Shown here piece after piece: positions 49,685-57,752 of a stretch of 64,000 nt of DNA. The position numbers and the translations under genes were made by a program. The stretch's first letter is position 1; each line of letters begins with the position of its first letter. The stretch covers positions 186,001 to 250,000 of the forward strand of contig CAKOGP040001770.1 in the NCBI GenBank assembly GCA_933822405.4, read 5' to 3'. Under the pieces are notes generated by a model. The model saw only the letters and a list, made by a program, of their open reading frames with translations. It did not search any database and was not told the origin of the DNA. The DNA is from Cylindrotheca closterium (taxonomy: Eukaryota > Bacillariophyta > Bacillariophyceae > Bacillariales > Bacillariaceae).

Positions 49685-52483
49685 ATGGCTCCCCAACCAC
49701 AAGATGAAGATGTAGGCATTCCCGTCGTGGATTTGTCAGAAGCCGCAAAAGAAGATTCCAATGAGGACGAAGACGAAGGTGGTGATGATAAGAAGTCTAG
49801 CAGTCGCCGCCACCGCCGTCATCATCGTCGTGATTCCAAAAAGAGAAGCCACAAACCGCACAAGAGTAGTAGTGGTGGAAGGAAAGAAGATGATGCTCTT
49901 CTAGCAAACTCGGACTTCGTCCAAGAATTAGGAACTACCGGTAACGGAAACACTAGAAGTCCGGATCACTCTCCTTCTCGATCCAAGAGGGGAGAACGGT
50001 CGTCTACCCGAGACAAGTCCAAGAATCATTCTCCCAAGAGTTCCAAAAGAGGAAAGGAATCCAGTCGATCTCATAGAAGCCGCAGACGCGAAGATTCTCC
50101 TTCGAATGGAAAGTCTCCCAGGAAGAAATCATCTTCTCCGCACGCATCCAACCGAGAAAGAGAATCCTCTCAACGTTCCTCTAGAAGATTGGGACGTGAT
50201 GACACTGATTCTCCCAAGCAGGAAGGATCCCAACGATCTTCCAGACGAAACCTTCTCGAAGCAGGATCGTCTCCAAAACAGTCCTCCCATCGTCGGATTG
50301 ACTCATCTGGACGTTCTGCTTCGGGACGACACCTAGGAGAATCCTCCCCCGGCAAGTCCTCTCGCAGACTCTCCAAGTCTCCCCACGGCTCCAGCCGAAA
50401 GGTCATCCAGGCCGATGTTGGAACAGACCTAATGGATGCCTTTATTTCTCCATCCACCGAGCCGAAGAAAAAAGTCAAGCACCATCATTCGCCCAAGACT
50501 CCCAACGCTCACGAAGGATCTCCGAAACGATCTGCCCACTCGAGGCACAGCCGATCTCCTTCGGCTCAATCCTCCGTCTTGCCGCCCTTGCCGCTCGAGG
50601 TGCTGGATCCAGAATCTCTCAGTCGTGCCGGGGGCGAGGATCCAGACGATTTGATGAACCTGGCCCGCAATAATCGTAAGAATAAGAATGACGATCTGTT
50701 GGCAAGCTCTCGTCGATCGGAAAAGATGGAACGGTCTCGTCGTAGCAGTCGTTCCATGAGAAACAGCAATCCCGATGAACAGGCCGTTCCCGAGTTTGTT
50801 GATACTGGGCCAGAGGAAAAACAATCCAAGAAAAGGAAGAACGACGAGAGGCCTGGCCGTTGCGCTGGCAGTCGTATGCAAATTTGCATTTTGGTTCTGC
50901 TACTCTTGTTGGCCATCGGCGGTGTGGTGATTTACTTTGCTCTCCAAGGAGGTTCTGACAAAAATGCAGCAACCTCTAATGACGGTGTCGTCAATGCGAC
51001 CAATACCACCTTTCCCTCGACCATGCCCAGCAGCGCTCCTACCGACTTGCCTTCCAGCAGTCCTTCGGAGTTTGTCATTCGGTACGATCCACCCTCGGAA
51101 GAAGATTGTGCGGCAGTCTCCCGAGGCGAAACACCCTTGGACGAAGGGAATTTGCTTCGTAACTTCTTAATGCCCATGGATGTTGTCATGTCCGTAGAAC
51201 AGGATGAAGCCGCAACAGCTCAAGAACTCAAGGAAAAGATGCAGGCACTGCTCATGCCAGAAGTCATGGGTTGTCCCGACGCCATTGCGGCCAACCGTAA
51301 ATTGCAATTGAGTCCAGAAACAAACTATATCATTACCAATGCAATTGTCGATGTACAAACAAGAGAAGGAGGTTGTGTTCGGTCGGAAGCGACCCCTTGT
51401 ACCCATGTGTTGGTCACTATTGATCTCACTTTGGAAGGACCCGAACGTATTTTGACCCTCATGGAATTGATCAATATCGTCTTTGGATACGACCAAGATT
51501 TGGTGCAAAAGTTGGAGTTGGGAGACGAGTACGTGCAACTCATTCTGGTCACAATTGATTCGGGAACCATCACGGAAGCTCCCAGTATGGTGCCATCCAT
51601 TGTTCCAAGTGAATCTCCTTCTATGCTGCCCAGTATGATTCCTTCGCTGGCTCCGTCGCAGGGTCCAACCAACCCTTTGACGCTCACCCCGACAGGTCCT
51701 CCGACACCAGGTCCTACCACATTGAGCCCTACTTTGGAACCATCTGTGGATCCAACCTTTGCTCCCGTGGTGGGTCCAACTCCACCACCGTCATCCCGGC
51801 CATCGGCTGTGCCATCTGTGTCCCCATCCTTGCGTCCTTCCTTTGTGCCCTCCGAGTCACCAACCGTGTCGCCAACGGACGAACCAACCGATGTACCAAC
51901 CGTGTCCCCAACAGTGTCGCCTACAGATGTACCAACATCGGAACCAACAGATGCACCATCTGTACCCCCCACAGAAATACCGACGGTGTCGCCAACAGAT
52001 ATACCAACTGAAGTTCCAACTGACGTGCCTACATCTCAGCCAACCCCAGTTCCAACTGACGTGCCTACATCTCAGCCAACCCCAGTTCCAACTGACGTGC
52101 CTACATCTCAGCCAACTCCGGTGCCAACCTCGAACCCCACAGATGGACCAACCTTATCACCAAGTGATGCTCCCGTTACCCCTCCTCCTGTTACACCTCC
52201 CCCTGCCCCTACAGACCCTCCTGTTACACCTCCCCCTGCGCCTACGGACCCTCCTGTTACACCTGCCCCTGCGCCTACGGACCCTCCTGTTACACCTGCC
52301 CCTGCGCCTACGGAACCTCCTGTTACACCTGCCCCTGCCCCTACGGACCCTCCTGTTACACCTGCCCCTGCTCCGACGGACCCTCCTGTTACACCTGCCC
52401 CTGCCCCTACGGACCCTCCTGTTACACCTGCCCCTGCTCCTACGGACCCTCCTGTTACGCCTGTCCCCGCTCCTAGTCCTTAG
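49685..52483 (+). CDS. Single-pass membrane protein with Ser/Arg/Lys-rich inside and long Pro/Thr-rich outside region
   Basis: A 932-aa single-exon protein from ATG 49685. The in-frame extension upstream has no ATG. Residues 30-385 are rich in Ser, Arg, His and Lys with many SPK, RSS and SRR units, resembling an RS domain. A membrane segment lies at about 398-420 (ICILVLLLLLAIGGVVIYFAL). Residues about 440-630 look globular, with two or three Cys. The rest is PS/PT-rich. It contains SPTDEPTDVPT-type units, three 12-residue repeats and nine 11-residue repeats (PVTPAPAPTDP) up to the stop. Such linkers are typical of diatom cell-surface or wall proteins. The basic Ser-rich half would face the cytoplasm and could be heavily phosphorylated. 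The function is unknown. Confidence 0.75.
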   Translation: MAPQPQDEDVGIPVVDLSEAAKEDSNEDEDEGGDDKKSSSRRHRRHHRRDSKKRSHKPHKSSSGGRKEDDALLANSDFVQELGTTGNGNTRSPDHSPSRSKRGERSSTRDKSKNHSPKSSKRGKESSRSHRSRRREDSPSNGKSPRKKSSSPHASNRERESSQRSSRRLGRDDTDSPKQEGSQRSSRRNLLEAGSSPKQSSHRRIDSSGRSASGRHLGESSPGKSSRRLSKSPHGSSRKVIQADVGTDLMDAFISPSTEPKKKVKHHHSPKTPNAHEGSPKRSAHSRHSRSPSAQSSVLPPLPLEVLDPESLSRAGGEDPDDLMNLARNNRKNKNDDLLASSRRSEKMERSRRSSRSMRNSNPDEQAVPEFVDTGPEEKQSKKRKNDERPGRCAGSRMQICILVLLLLLAIGGVVIYFALQGGSDKNAATSNDGVVNATNTTFPSTMPSSAPTDLPSSSPSEFVIRYDPPSEEDCAAVSRGETPLDEGNLLRNFLMPMDVVMSVEQDEAATAQELKEKMQALLMPEVMGCPDAIAANRKLQLSPETNYIITNAIVDVQTREGGCVRSEATPCTHVLVTIDLTLEGPERILTLMELINIVFGYDQDLVQKLELGDEYVQLILVTIDSGTITEAPSMVPSIVPSESPSMLPSMIPSLAPSQGPTNPLTLTPTGPPTPGPTTLSPTLEPSVDPTFAPVVGPTPPPSSRPSAVPSVSPSLRPSFVPSESPTVSPTDEPTDVPTVSPTVSPTDVPTSEPTDAPSVPPTEIPTVSPTDIPTEVPTDVPTSQPTPVPTDVPTSQPTPVPTDVPTSQPTPVPTSNPTDGPTLSPSDAPVTPPPVTPPPAPTDPPVTPPPAPTDPPVTPAPAPTDPPVTPAPAPTEPPVTPAPAPTDPPVTPAPAPTDPPVTPAPAPTDPPVTPAPAPTDPPVTPVPAPSP
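52013..52483 (+). repeat. Two coding tandem arrays: 36 bp x3 and 33 bp x9
   Basis: Three 36-bp units start at 52013, 52049 and 52085 (TTCCAACTGACGTGCC). After a short spacer, nine 33-bp units run from 52187 to the stop codon. Variation between units is mostly synonymous (GCCCCT/GCGCCT/GCTCCT), so the peptide repeat is conserved. Confidence 0.9.
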
Positions 52484-52976
52484 TATTTACCTACCAGTAT
52501 TGGTATTGGTTGATTGGTCAAGAGCAAGAATATAAGATAGTGATTTATTTTTCATGTGAACTGCACCGTCTCGTTCCTACTGTTGTGATTGAGCAATGAC
52601 ATGTACTCTGTGTAAGGTCTATGTAAGAGGCGAAGACTTTACCGGTACATGCGGTCAAAGCACAGTGTCCAATTATCCCTCATTGCAAAACGAAGGATCA
52701 TATATTTGAAAGTGTCAAGTGTCCAACAATAGAGAGACTGATCAATTTTTGCTCCACCCCGCAGCGCGATCAATAACCTTTTACAGATCCTAGAGAACAT
52801 CCGTGAAGTTCGACTTATTTTTGCGCAAATCGAAATAAGATCCACATCAGACTATCGGCATTAAATGCAGTTACGTATCATAAATCATGCAATTGGTGAA
52901 AGCGATACTGCTTCCCATATTTACCACACTTTCCTTACAAGCAAACGAGCAAGACAGCAATAACAACTACTGCATC
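52484..52976. other. Intergenic region
   Basis: It contains TACCGGTA at 52640-52647. An in-frame ATG at 52887 would add a 30-residue, signal-peptide-like extension to the next gene. Confidence 0.35.
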
Positions 52977-53633
52977 ATGACCAAGATTGCCGTTTTGGGA
53001 GGAGGAAGCGTCGGAACGACACTGGCCAAGGCTCTCTCGGACAGCAATAAGGATGTTGTTATTGCCGCACGTGACCCCGTCAAGACCAAGGCCAAGCTTG
53101 CTGAAGCCAAGATGGACGAACTTACGGTTGAAGCCTCTGCTGACGCTTTGAAGAGCTCTGGCGTAGTTATTCTGGCAACTCCAAGCATGGCGGAAGACGA
53201 GAAAATCCAAGAATTCGCAAAGTCACTGGGCGATATGAGTGGCAAGATCATAATCGACGCCACCAATCCTCTCGACTCATTTCCCGAGGGACTGAATGTC
53301 CGATGGGGCAAGACCACTTCTGGCGGCGAAGTGTTGGCCAAGGCTCTCCCTGCCGCCAAGGTTTACAAGGCATTCAATACTGTTGGCGTCGAACATATGG
53401 AGGCAGCGCTTGGCAAGGACATGATGTTTGCCGGGGACGCTGATGAAGAGGCACAAAAGATTGTGGCCGAAATCATCAAGGGCGTTGGATTCAAGCCTTT
53501 TTACATAGGCCCCATTCGATATGCCCGCAACCTTGAAGCTATTGCCGAATTGTGGATCCACATGGCCATTCCTCCTCTGGGTGCCAAAACCACCAGTCGG
53601 GACTTTTGGTTTTCCATCTCTGGAGATCCATAG
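52977..53633 (+). CDS. NADP-binding oxidoreductase related to F420-dependent NADP reductase
   Basis: A 218-aa protein from ATG 52977 (MTKIAVLGGG). An in-frame ATG at 52887 would add a hydrophobic N-terminus that could be a targeting signal, so the start is uncertain. Residues 3-30 form a Rossmann dinucleotide site (VLGGGSVGTTLAKAL), and AARDP near 38 is the expected second strand with an Arg suited to NADP. ILATPS, IIIDATNPL and KAFNTVG follow in the order seen in the F420-oxidoreductase/pyrroline-carboxylate-reductase-like family. Near the C-terminus GPIRYARNLEAIAELWIHMA is typical (seen as GPIRYARNLEAIAEL). Related eukaryotic proteins do not use F420, and the physiological substrate is unknown. 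Confidence 0.75.
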   Translation: MTKIAVLGGGSVGTTLAKALSDSNKDVVIAARDPVKTKAKLAEAKMDELTVEASADALKSSGVVILATPSMAEDEKIQEFAKSLGDMSGKIIIDATNPLDSFPEGLNVRWGKTTSGGEVLAKALPAAKVYKAFNTVGVEHMEAALGKDMMFAGDADEEAQKIVAEIIKGVGFKPFYIGPIRYARNLEAIAELWIHMAIPPLGAKTTSRDFWFSISGDP

Positions 53634-53857
53634 AAAAGATATGCCCATACGGTAGTTTTGTAGAATACAAAAGATAAAGACACGAAACACTGTTTTACTT
53701 TACTTCGGATTACAGAAGTTTCTGAAAATTCAATACATTATATTGGTCCCTACGGCAGTTCTACCCACGGATTTACCAATGTTGTAACATGATATGATAG
53801 CAATAGTAATATTGTTTCGATGAAAACATGTTTCTATATCATCAAAGTATAGCGGGC

Positions 53858-54703
53858 TCATCCCAAGCGCCTTCTTCTCCACTTGTATTGTGCTGGTTTT
53901 CCATCTTCTGCCTCCCGCACTTTTCGTTTCCGTCCCTTGCCCTGTAGATTTTTTTCCAATGTGATACGGTCTTCCGCATTCTGCAAGGCTTCCGCACGCT
54001 TTGTTCTTGCTTCCATTTCTCCATAGGCTGCGGCTCTGGCTTTGGCGAGTTTCTTGGCAATCTTGCGAGCCGCTTTTTCTTGTTTTTCAATCTGTTTGCG
54101 AGTTAGTTTCGTTTCTCGGCCCTTCTCGTCGTGTCCTGTGGTACTTTCCTTGGCTGCCTTCTTGATATCCTCTTTGCGCAATCGATTAAATTTACGACCT
54201 GCCAATTCGGGAATCGTATCAAAGTGCTTGGCCACATCAAAATGATCGGCTTCTTTTTGATCCTCCACAAAGACAGTATGTTTTTGACTTGCTCTACTAA
54301 TCCCCTCCAAATCTTCATCGTCCACGTCATTACTCAATAAGTGCAAAGAAGCTTGTAATCGTTCCGCCTTTTTCGCATCCTTTTGCTTTTGCATACGAAA
54401 ATAGCTCAAATCTTGATCCTTCATCAATTTGACCATTTCCGGTGGCACATCTCGATAATCCGTGGTGGATTTGTGATGGCCATCCTTCACTTGCGAATTT
54501 TGCATGCCAAAGTAAAATTCATCCGGATTTCTCATGGCAGCCTTTGTGCGCATGGTCTTGATTCGATCTTGCTTGCGGTGGTAATCATCGGCTCGTTTTT
54601 TGTAGTCCTTCTTCTTTTGCAGAATTCCCAAGTGTTGTCGTTTCTGGGGCTGGGATCGCTCCTTGTGGGCAATCCGCTTGACGGCATTGCGGAGTGAGGA
54701 CAT
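53858..54703 (-). CDS. UTP11: U3 snoRNP-associated protein UTP11
   Basis: A 281-aa single-exon protein from ATG 54701-54703. It matches Utp11 along its length: HKERSQPQKRQHLGILQKKKDY (N-terminal RERSQP..R..LGLLEKKKDY block), RADDYHRKQ, RNPDEFYFGM, MKLMKDQDLSYF-like and FDVAKHFDTIPELAGRKFNRLR. The C-terminus is lysine-rich and ends in KPAQYKWRRRRLG, the usual YKW..RR end. UTP11 is part of the small-subunit processome that matures 18S rRNA in the nucleolus. The length is close to the animal protein (about 253 aa). It shares a 534-base divergent region with the next gene. Confidence 0.92.
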   Translation of the reverse strand: MSSLRNAVKRIAHKERSQPQKRQHLGILQKKKDYKKRADDYHRKQDRIKTMRTKAAMRNPDEFYFGMQNSQVKDGHHKSTTDYRDVPPEMVKLMKDQDLSYFRMQKQKDAKKAERLQASLHLLSNDVDDEDLEGISRASQKHTVFVEDQKEADHFDVAKHFDTIPELAGRKFNRLRKEDIKKAAKESTTGHDEKGRETKLTRKQIEKQEKAARKIAKKLAKARAAAYGEMEARTKRAEALQNAEDRITLEKNLQGKGRKRKVREAEDGKPAQYKWRRRRLG

Positions 54704-55237
54704 GTTTATTCTTGTCTCTTTCTAAAAGTTGAAGGTGAAAAACTTCGAGATGGGTTTTGCAGCAAATACAGTAACACCAAATACTTTTTGCTTTGCCGTT
54801 GGGACCTACAGTAAGATGCGTTGTGCGTTTTGATGTGGATGTTCATTATTGCACCAAGATTTTGGTTGGACTGTGAAGGGGCGTCTGTCACTCTTCCACC
54901 CCTAAATATATGGGAGATCCCCTTTGGATGTCCACGAGCGAAGGACGAGCGGCATTCTTCGACAGATTTTATGAGAACTGCGTTGATCATGTCAAAGCAA
55001 GTTTGAGAAGAGTGTTTGCCTTTTTGCCTTTCACTCTTTTCTTCTCATAACTTTCATTCTGAATCAGTCAATCAATCACCATTTCTCTTCTTTGAGAAAG
55101 AAAGAGCAAAGAAGAAAGGGACAGGTACAAGCAAGGAACGGTTGAAAGTTGAAACATAGAACACGAACCAGACGAACACTGAACACCCTCACGATACGAT
55201 CGCTTCACCTGCAATTGTGAAATCAACCACGAACAAC
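54704..55237. other. Divergent intergenic region
   Basis: It lies between UTP11 and the small membrane protein. No clear promoter element was seen. A TTCTTCTCATAAC/TTCTTTGAGAAAGAAAG-type purine-pyrimidine stretch lies at about 55035-55120. Confidence 0.3.
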
Positions 55238-55507
55238 ATGTCAGCACCATCGCCATCGCATGAATCTTCGAAGTCACCCCAGCCCAGCTTTCATAATGAG
55301 ACCATGGTCAAGGTCATCATTGGAGGCATGGTACTCACATCAGCAGGGTTCGCCATGTACACTCGTCGGACGGGGTCAATGTTGAAACAAATGGAGCATG
55401 CTACCAAAAGCAAGGCCAACCGAACGCCACCTAGAAAACCTGGCCCCATGACCGAAGCGGAATGGGATAAAGTGCGTCCTCGAATGGATAAAGACGAATT
55501 TTTCTAA
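55238..55507 (+). CDS. Small single-pass membrane protein, unrecognised
   Basis: An 89-aa protein from ATG 55238. Residues 1-23 are Ser/Pro-rich. Residues about 24-42 are a short membrane segment (VKVIIGGMVLTSAGFAMYT). The rest is basic, then polar, and ends in DKDEFF. Size, a single Gly-rich membrane helix and a basic flank are reminiscent of small mitochondrial or ER membrane proteins, but no family is recognised. Confidence 0.5.
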   Translation: MSAPSPSHESSKSPQPSFHNETMVKVIIGGMVLTSAGFAMYTRRTGSMLKQMEHATKSKANRTPPRKPGPMTEAEWDKVRPRMDKDEFF

Positions 55508-56072
55508 GGAAAGATCAACACGACCAGAGTTGACGAGAGAGGAGGAGGTCAAGGTATATGCTATGCGATCACATGCAACTGTATATTTGTTTGTCCAGGT
55601 GCTATTACGCTGAGGGTGGCTACCTGTACCCCAACGTCACATTGAACAATTCATTCTAGCCGGCGTCCATCCCCTCGGAGAATTTGTGTTTCTTTGGATC
55701 GGGGGGCCTTGGATTCTCTTGGAAAATCTACGGCTGCAGATACTCGGACGAAATAGAAACGACAACCACACGATTTCATGTTTAAAACTTTTGTATTTCA
55801 CTAGCTACATAATTGTACACCTGTATGCTTGGACTCTTTTGTTGTCTACTGGACTAACCCATTCATTGCCAAGGCAATTTCAATCCAAAACCGGTCATCT
55901 ATTCAAATCGATCGTTTACACAACAACTATCAATAGACCCCATGCTGCTGACCTTGTCAAGTAACGAATAGCTTTTGGATCTCGGGGAGAAGGTGTTGTT
56001 TCGAGTGGGCAGCATCATTGGGGTATCGAGAGAAGTGCATCTTCGAAGCGACAGCAGGTCTTCTTTGACAGG
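55508..56072. other. Gene-free interval
   Basis: No gene or element recognised. Confidence 0.35.
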
Positions 56073-56510
56073 TCAGTCTTGGTTGGGGACCACGAGAGAT
56101 GCGGACACGGATCTTGAAAGTATGTGGTTTTCTCCATTAAATCTTGGATTACTCGTTGCAACATTTGAAGCACTCCATCTGTTGTTGCTTATGAGAAGGT
56201 GTCTCCTCGTCCTCTGTCTATTGATCATGTCACCAACGACAGCAGTGGTGGCCATGCTTGGATTTGTTGAATTCTTGCCGTGGCCGTCCAATACCCTGTG
56301 AACTGTGATTGTAGGGCTTGGCGACCACCGACAGGGCTTGCAATTCTTGCTCATCATGGATAGACCTGGCTGCGTTTGGCTGAATCTTGCATGGCTTGCC
56401 TTGGATAGTCGTGCATTGTCGTTCACAATTCGAACTTCCCATGATGACATGGTAACATTTTGTTCCTTGAGCAGTTTTGTGAAGTATTCTTGAAGCGGTG
56501 GTGAAGACAT
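56073..56510 (-). CDS. Doubtful 145-aa frame, unrecognised
   Basis: An ATG-started frame (56508-56510) of 145 codons with a Ser/Arg/Asn-rich product and no domain, signal or membrane segment. The opposite strand is also open over much of it. It may be real because nothing else occupies this 1.5-kb interval, but support is only length and start codon. Confidence 0.25.
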   Translation of the reverse strand: MSSPPLQEYFTKLLKEQNVTMSSWEVRIVNDNARLSKASHARFSQTQPGLSMMSKNCKPCRWSPSPTITVHRVLDGHGKNSTNPSMATTAVVGDMINRQRTRRHLLISNNRWSASNVATSNPRFNGENHILSRSVSASLVVPNQD

Positions 56511-57025
56511 CTTGTGACAATGCTCGTTTTTTTTATTTTTGGGCAGATCATGAAGGATAGCTGATGGTAAAGCGGAACAAGTGAGCGCGTGATGGGGGGT
56601 CGAAAACGGAAATAATCCAGTGAAATGGTCTTAAAGTACGATAGGTATTATTTATTTTATTAAAAAATATATAGACATGGTGAAACGCTAATGCACTACT
56701 TTCTCGATCAGAAAGTGACGAAGGATCTCTCCGGAAGAAAGAAATACCACCAGAAACAAACAGCACCGACCGGGCATACTGTATCTGGCCAGTGGTTCCA
56801 AAAATGTTTGGGATGCACAATATATATAAAATATATACCGGTATTCATGTATTTGGATTCCGGCACAAACGCTTTGACTCGATACTAGTATATTATTATA
56901 TCAAGATGACTGTACCCGTCAGACGGTACTGTATTAGACTCAATTATCCATCGGGTTCATTCCAACGAATCGTCAAGTTATATCAACAGCGCTTAATCAA
57001 TGTAGGAACCGTTGCAGTTACCACC
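56511..57025. other. Upstream region of the TrmK-like gene
   Basis: An AT-rich TATATATAAAATATATACC stretch at 56820-56838 overlaps TACCGGTA (56836-56843) and may be the promoter of the methyltransferase gene. An in-frame ATG at 56906 is an alternative start. Confidence 0.35.
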
Positions 57026-57372
57026 ATGCGTACCCAATTGTTTCCGGCACTTCTATTACTGCAGCAAAATAATTGCTTTATTCCAGCTAAGGCGTTTCGA
57101 TGCACGTCGACATCCTTGTCACAACTGCGGCGAAAAGTCCCTCCATCATATTTTTTTTCACAGCAACTCATAGGTTATAGACAAGGAAGACAATGCGACG
57201 ACTATATCTACAACAGTATTCAACCGCGAAGCTACAGCTTCAGAAGATTTTCCAAAACGGTCTCGCCGGCCGACCAAGATGATGATTTCACGGAACAAGA
57301 TCAACAACGAATGCGTGCCTATGAGGCATTCTCCTTTTTGGGCAGAAACAAGAAGAGTTGGCAACGACTGGG
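57026..57372 (+). pseudogene. 5' part of a TrmK-like tRNA (adenine22-N1)-methyltransferase gene, interrupted by a retrotransposon
   Basis: The frame runs to the retrotransposon insertion point and breaks inside a Gly codon (GG at 57371-57372). It resumes in frame at 63366. The start preferred is ATG 57026 (ACCACCATGC). From there the N-terminus is a short hydrophobic signal (LFPALLLLQ) followed by PAKAF, a plastid A-x-A-F motif. From 56906 the protein would have 40 more residues and no visible signal. The last residues before the break (KKSWQRLG) correspond to the family's N-terminal L..RL..LA..V helix. This copy cannot give the full enzyme while the element is present. Confidence 0.75.
57368..57372. 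repeat. Left target-site duplication (CTGGG)
   Basis: CTGGG directly precedes the LTR here and directly follows the other LTR at 63361-63365. Five bases is the usual duplication length for copia integrases. Confidence 0.9.
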
Positions 57373-57732
57373 TGTTGGAACAACGCCTTGGATGCCGATC
57401 GGTAGCACCAGTCAAGTGACTACCCTGTCTAGTCTAAGAACAGATAAGATCAAGCACCGTAGGTGTGCTATAAATTACTTTCGTCTTTATTAATTTTCGG
57501 AAGACAATGAGAATTGCATGTACTGCAGATCTTCTCGTCTTCCGAGCTTACTACTATTTCTTAGACTTTCCATTCGTACATTTGTACTTGGGAATATACT
57601 GTCGTATATTCCTCGTTAATCCAGTATATTACATTCTCCATTCCACCTGATGAATCAGCGGTCGTATCCATTGCAGTCATGATTTCAACTCGTGACTGAT
57701 GAGTCATGAGGTGTGATCATCATGCTCCAACG
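57373..57732 (-). repeat. 3' LTR of the copia element
   Basis: It reads TGTTGGAACAACG ... ATGCTCCAACG on the plus strand and looks identical to the copy at 63001-63360. In transcript orientation the termini are CG..CA rather than TG..CA, although the inner bases TTGG..CCAA still pair. The polypurine position just inside (57733 on) is only weakly purine-rich. Confidence 0.95.
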
Positions 57733-57752
57733 CACTCCTGCGGCCCGAGTCA

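Noticed and set aside
51325..51972. 215-codon antisense Gly/Val-rich frame
   Set aside because: It is a mirror of the Pro/Thr/Ser repeat codons of the membrane protein.
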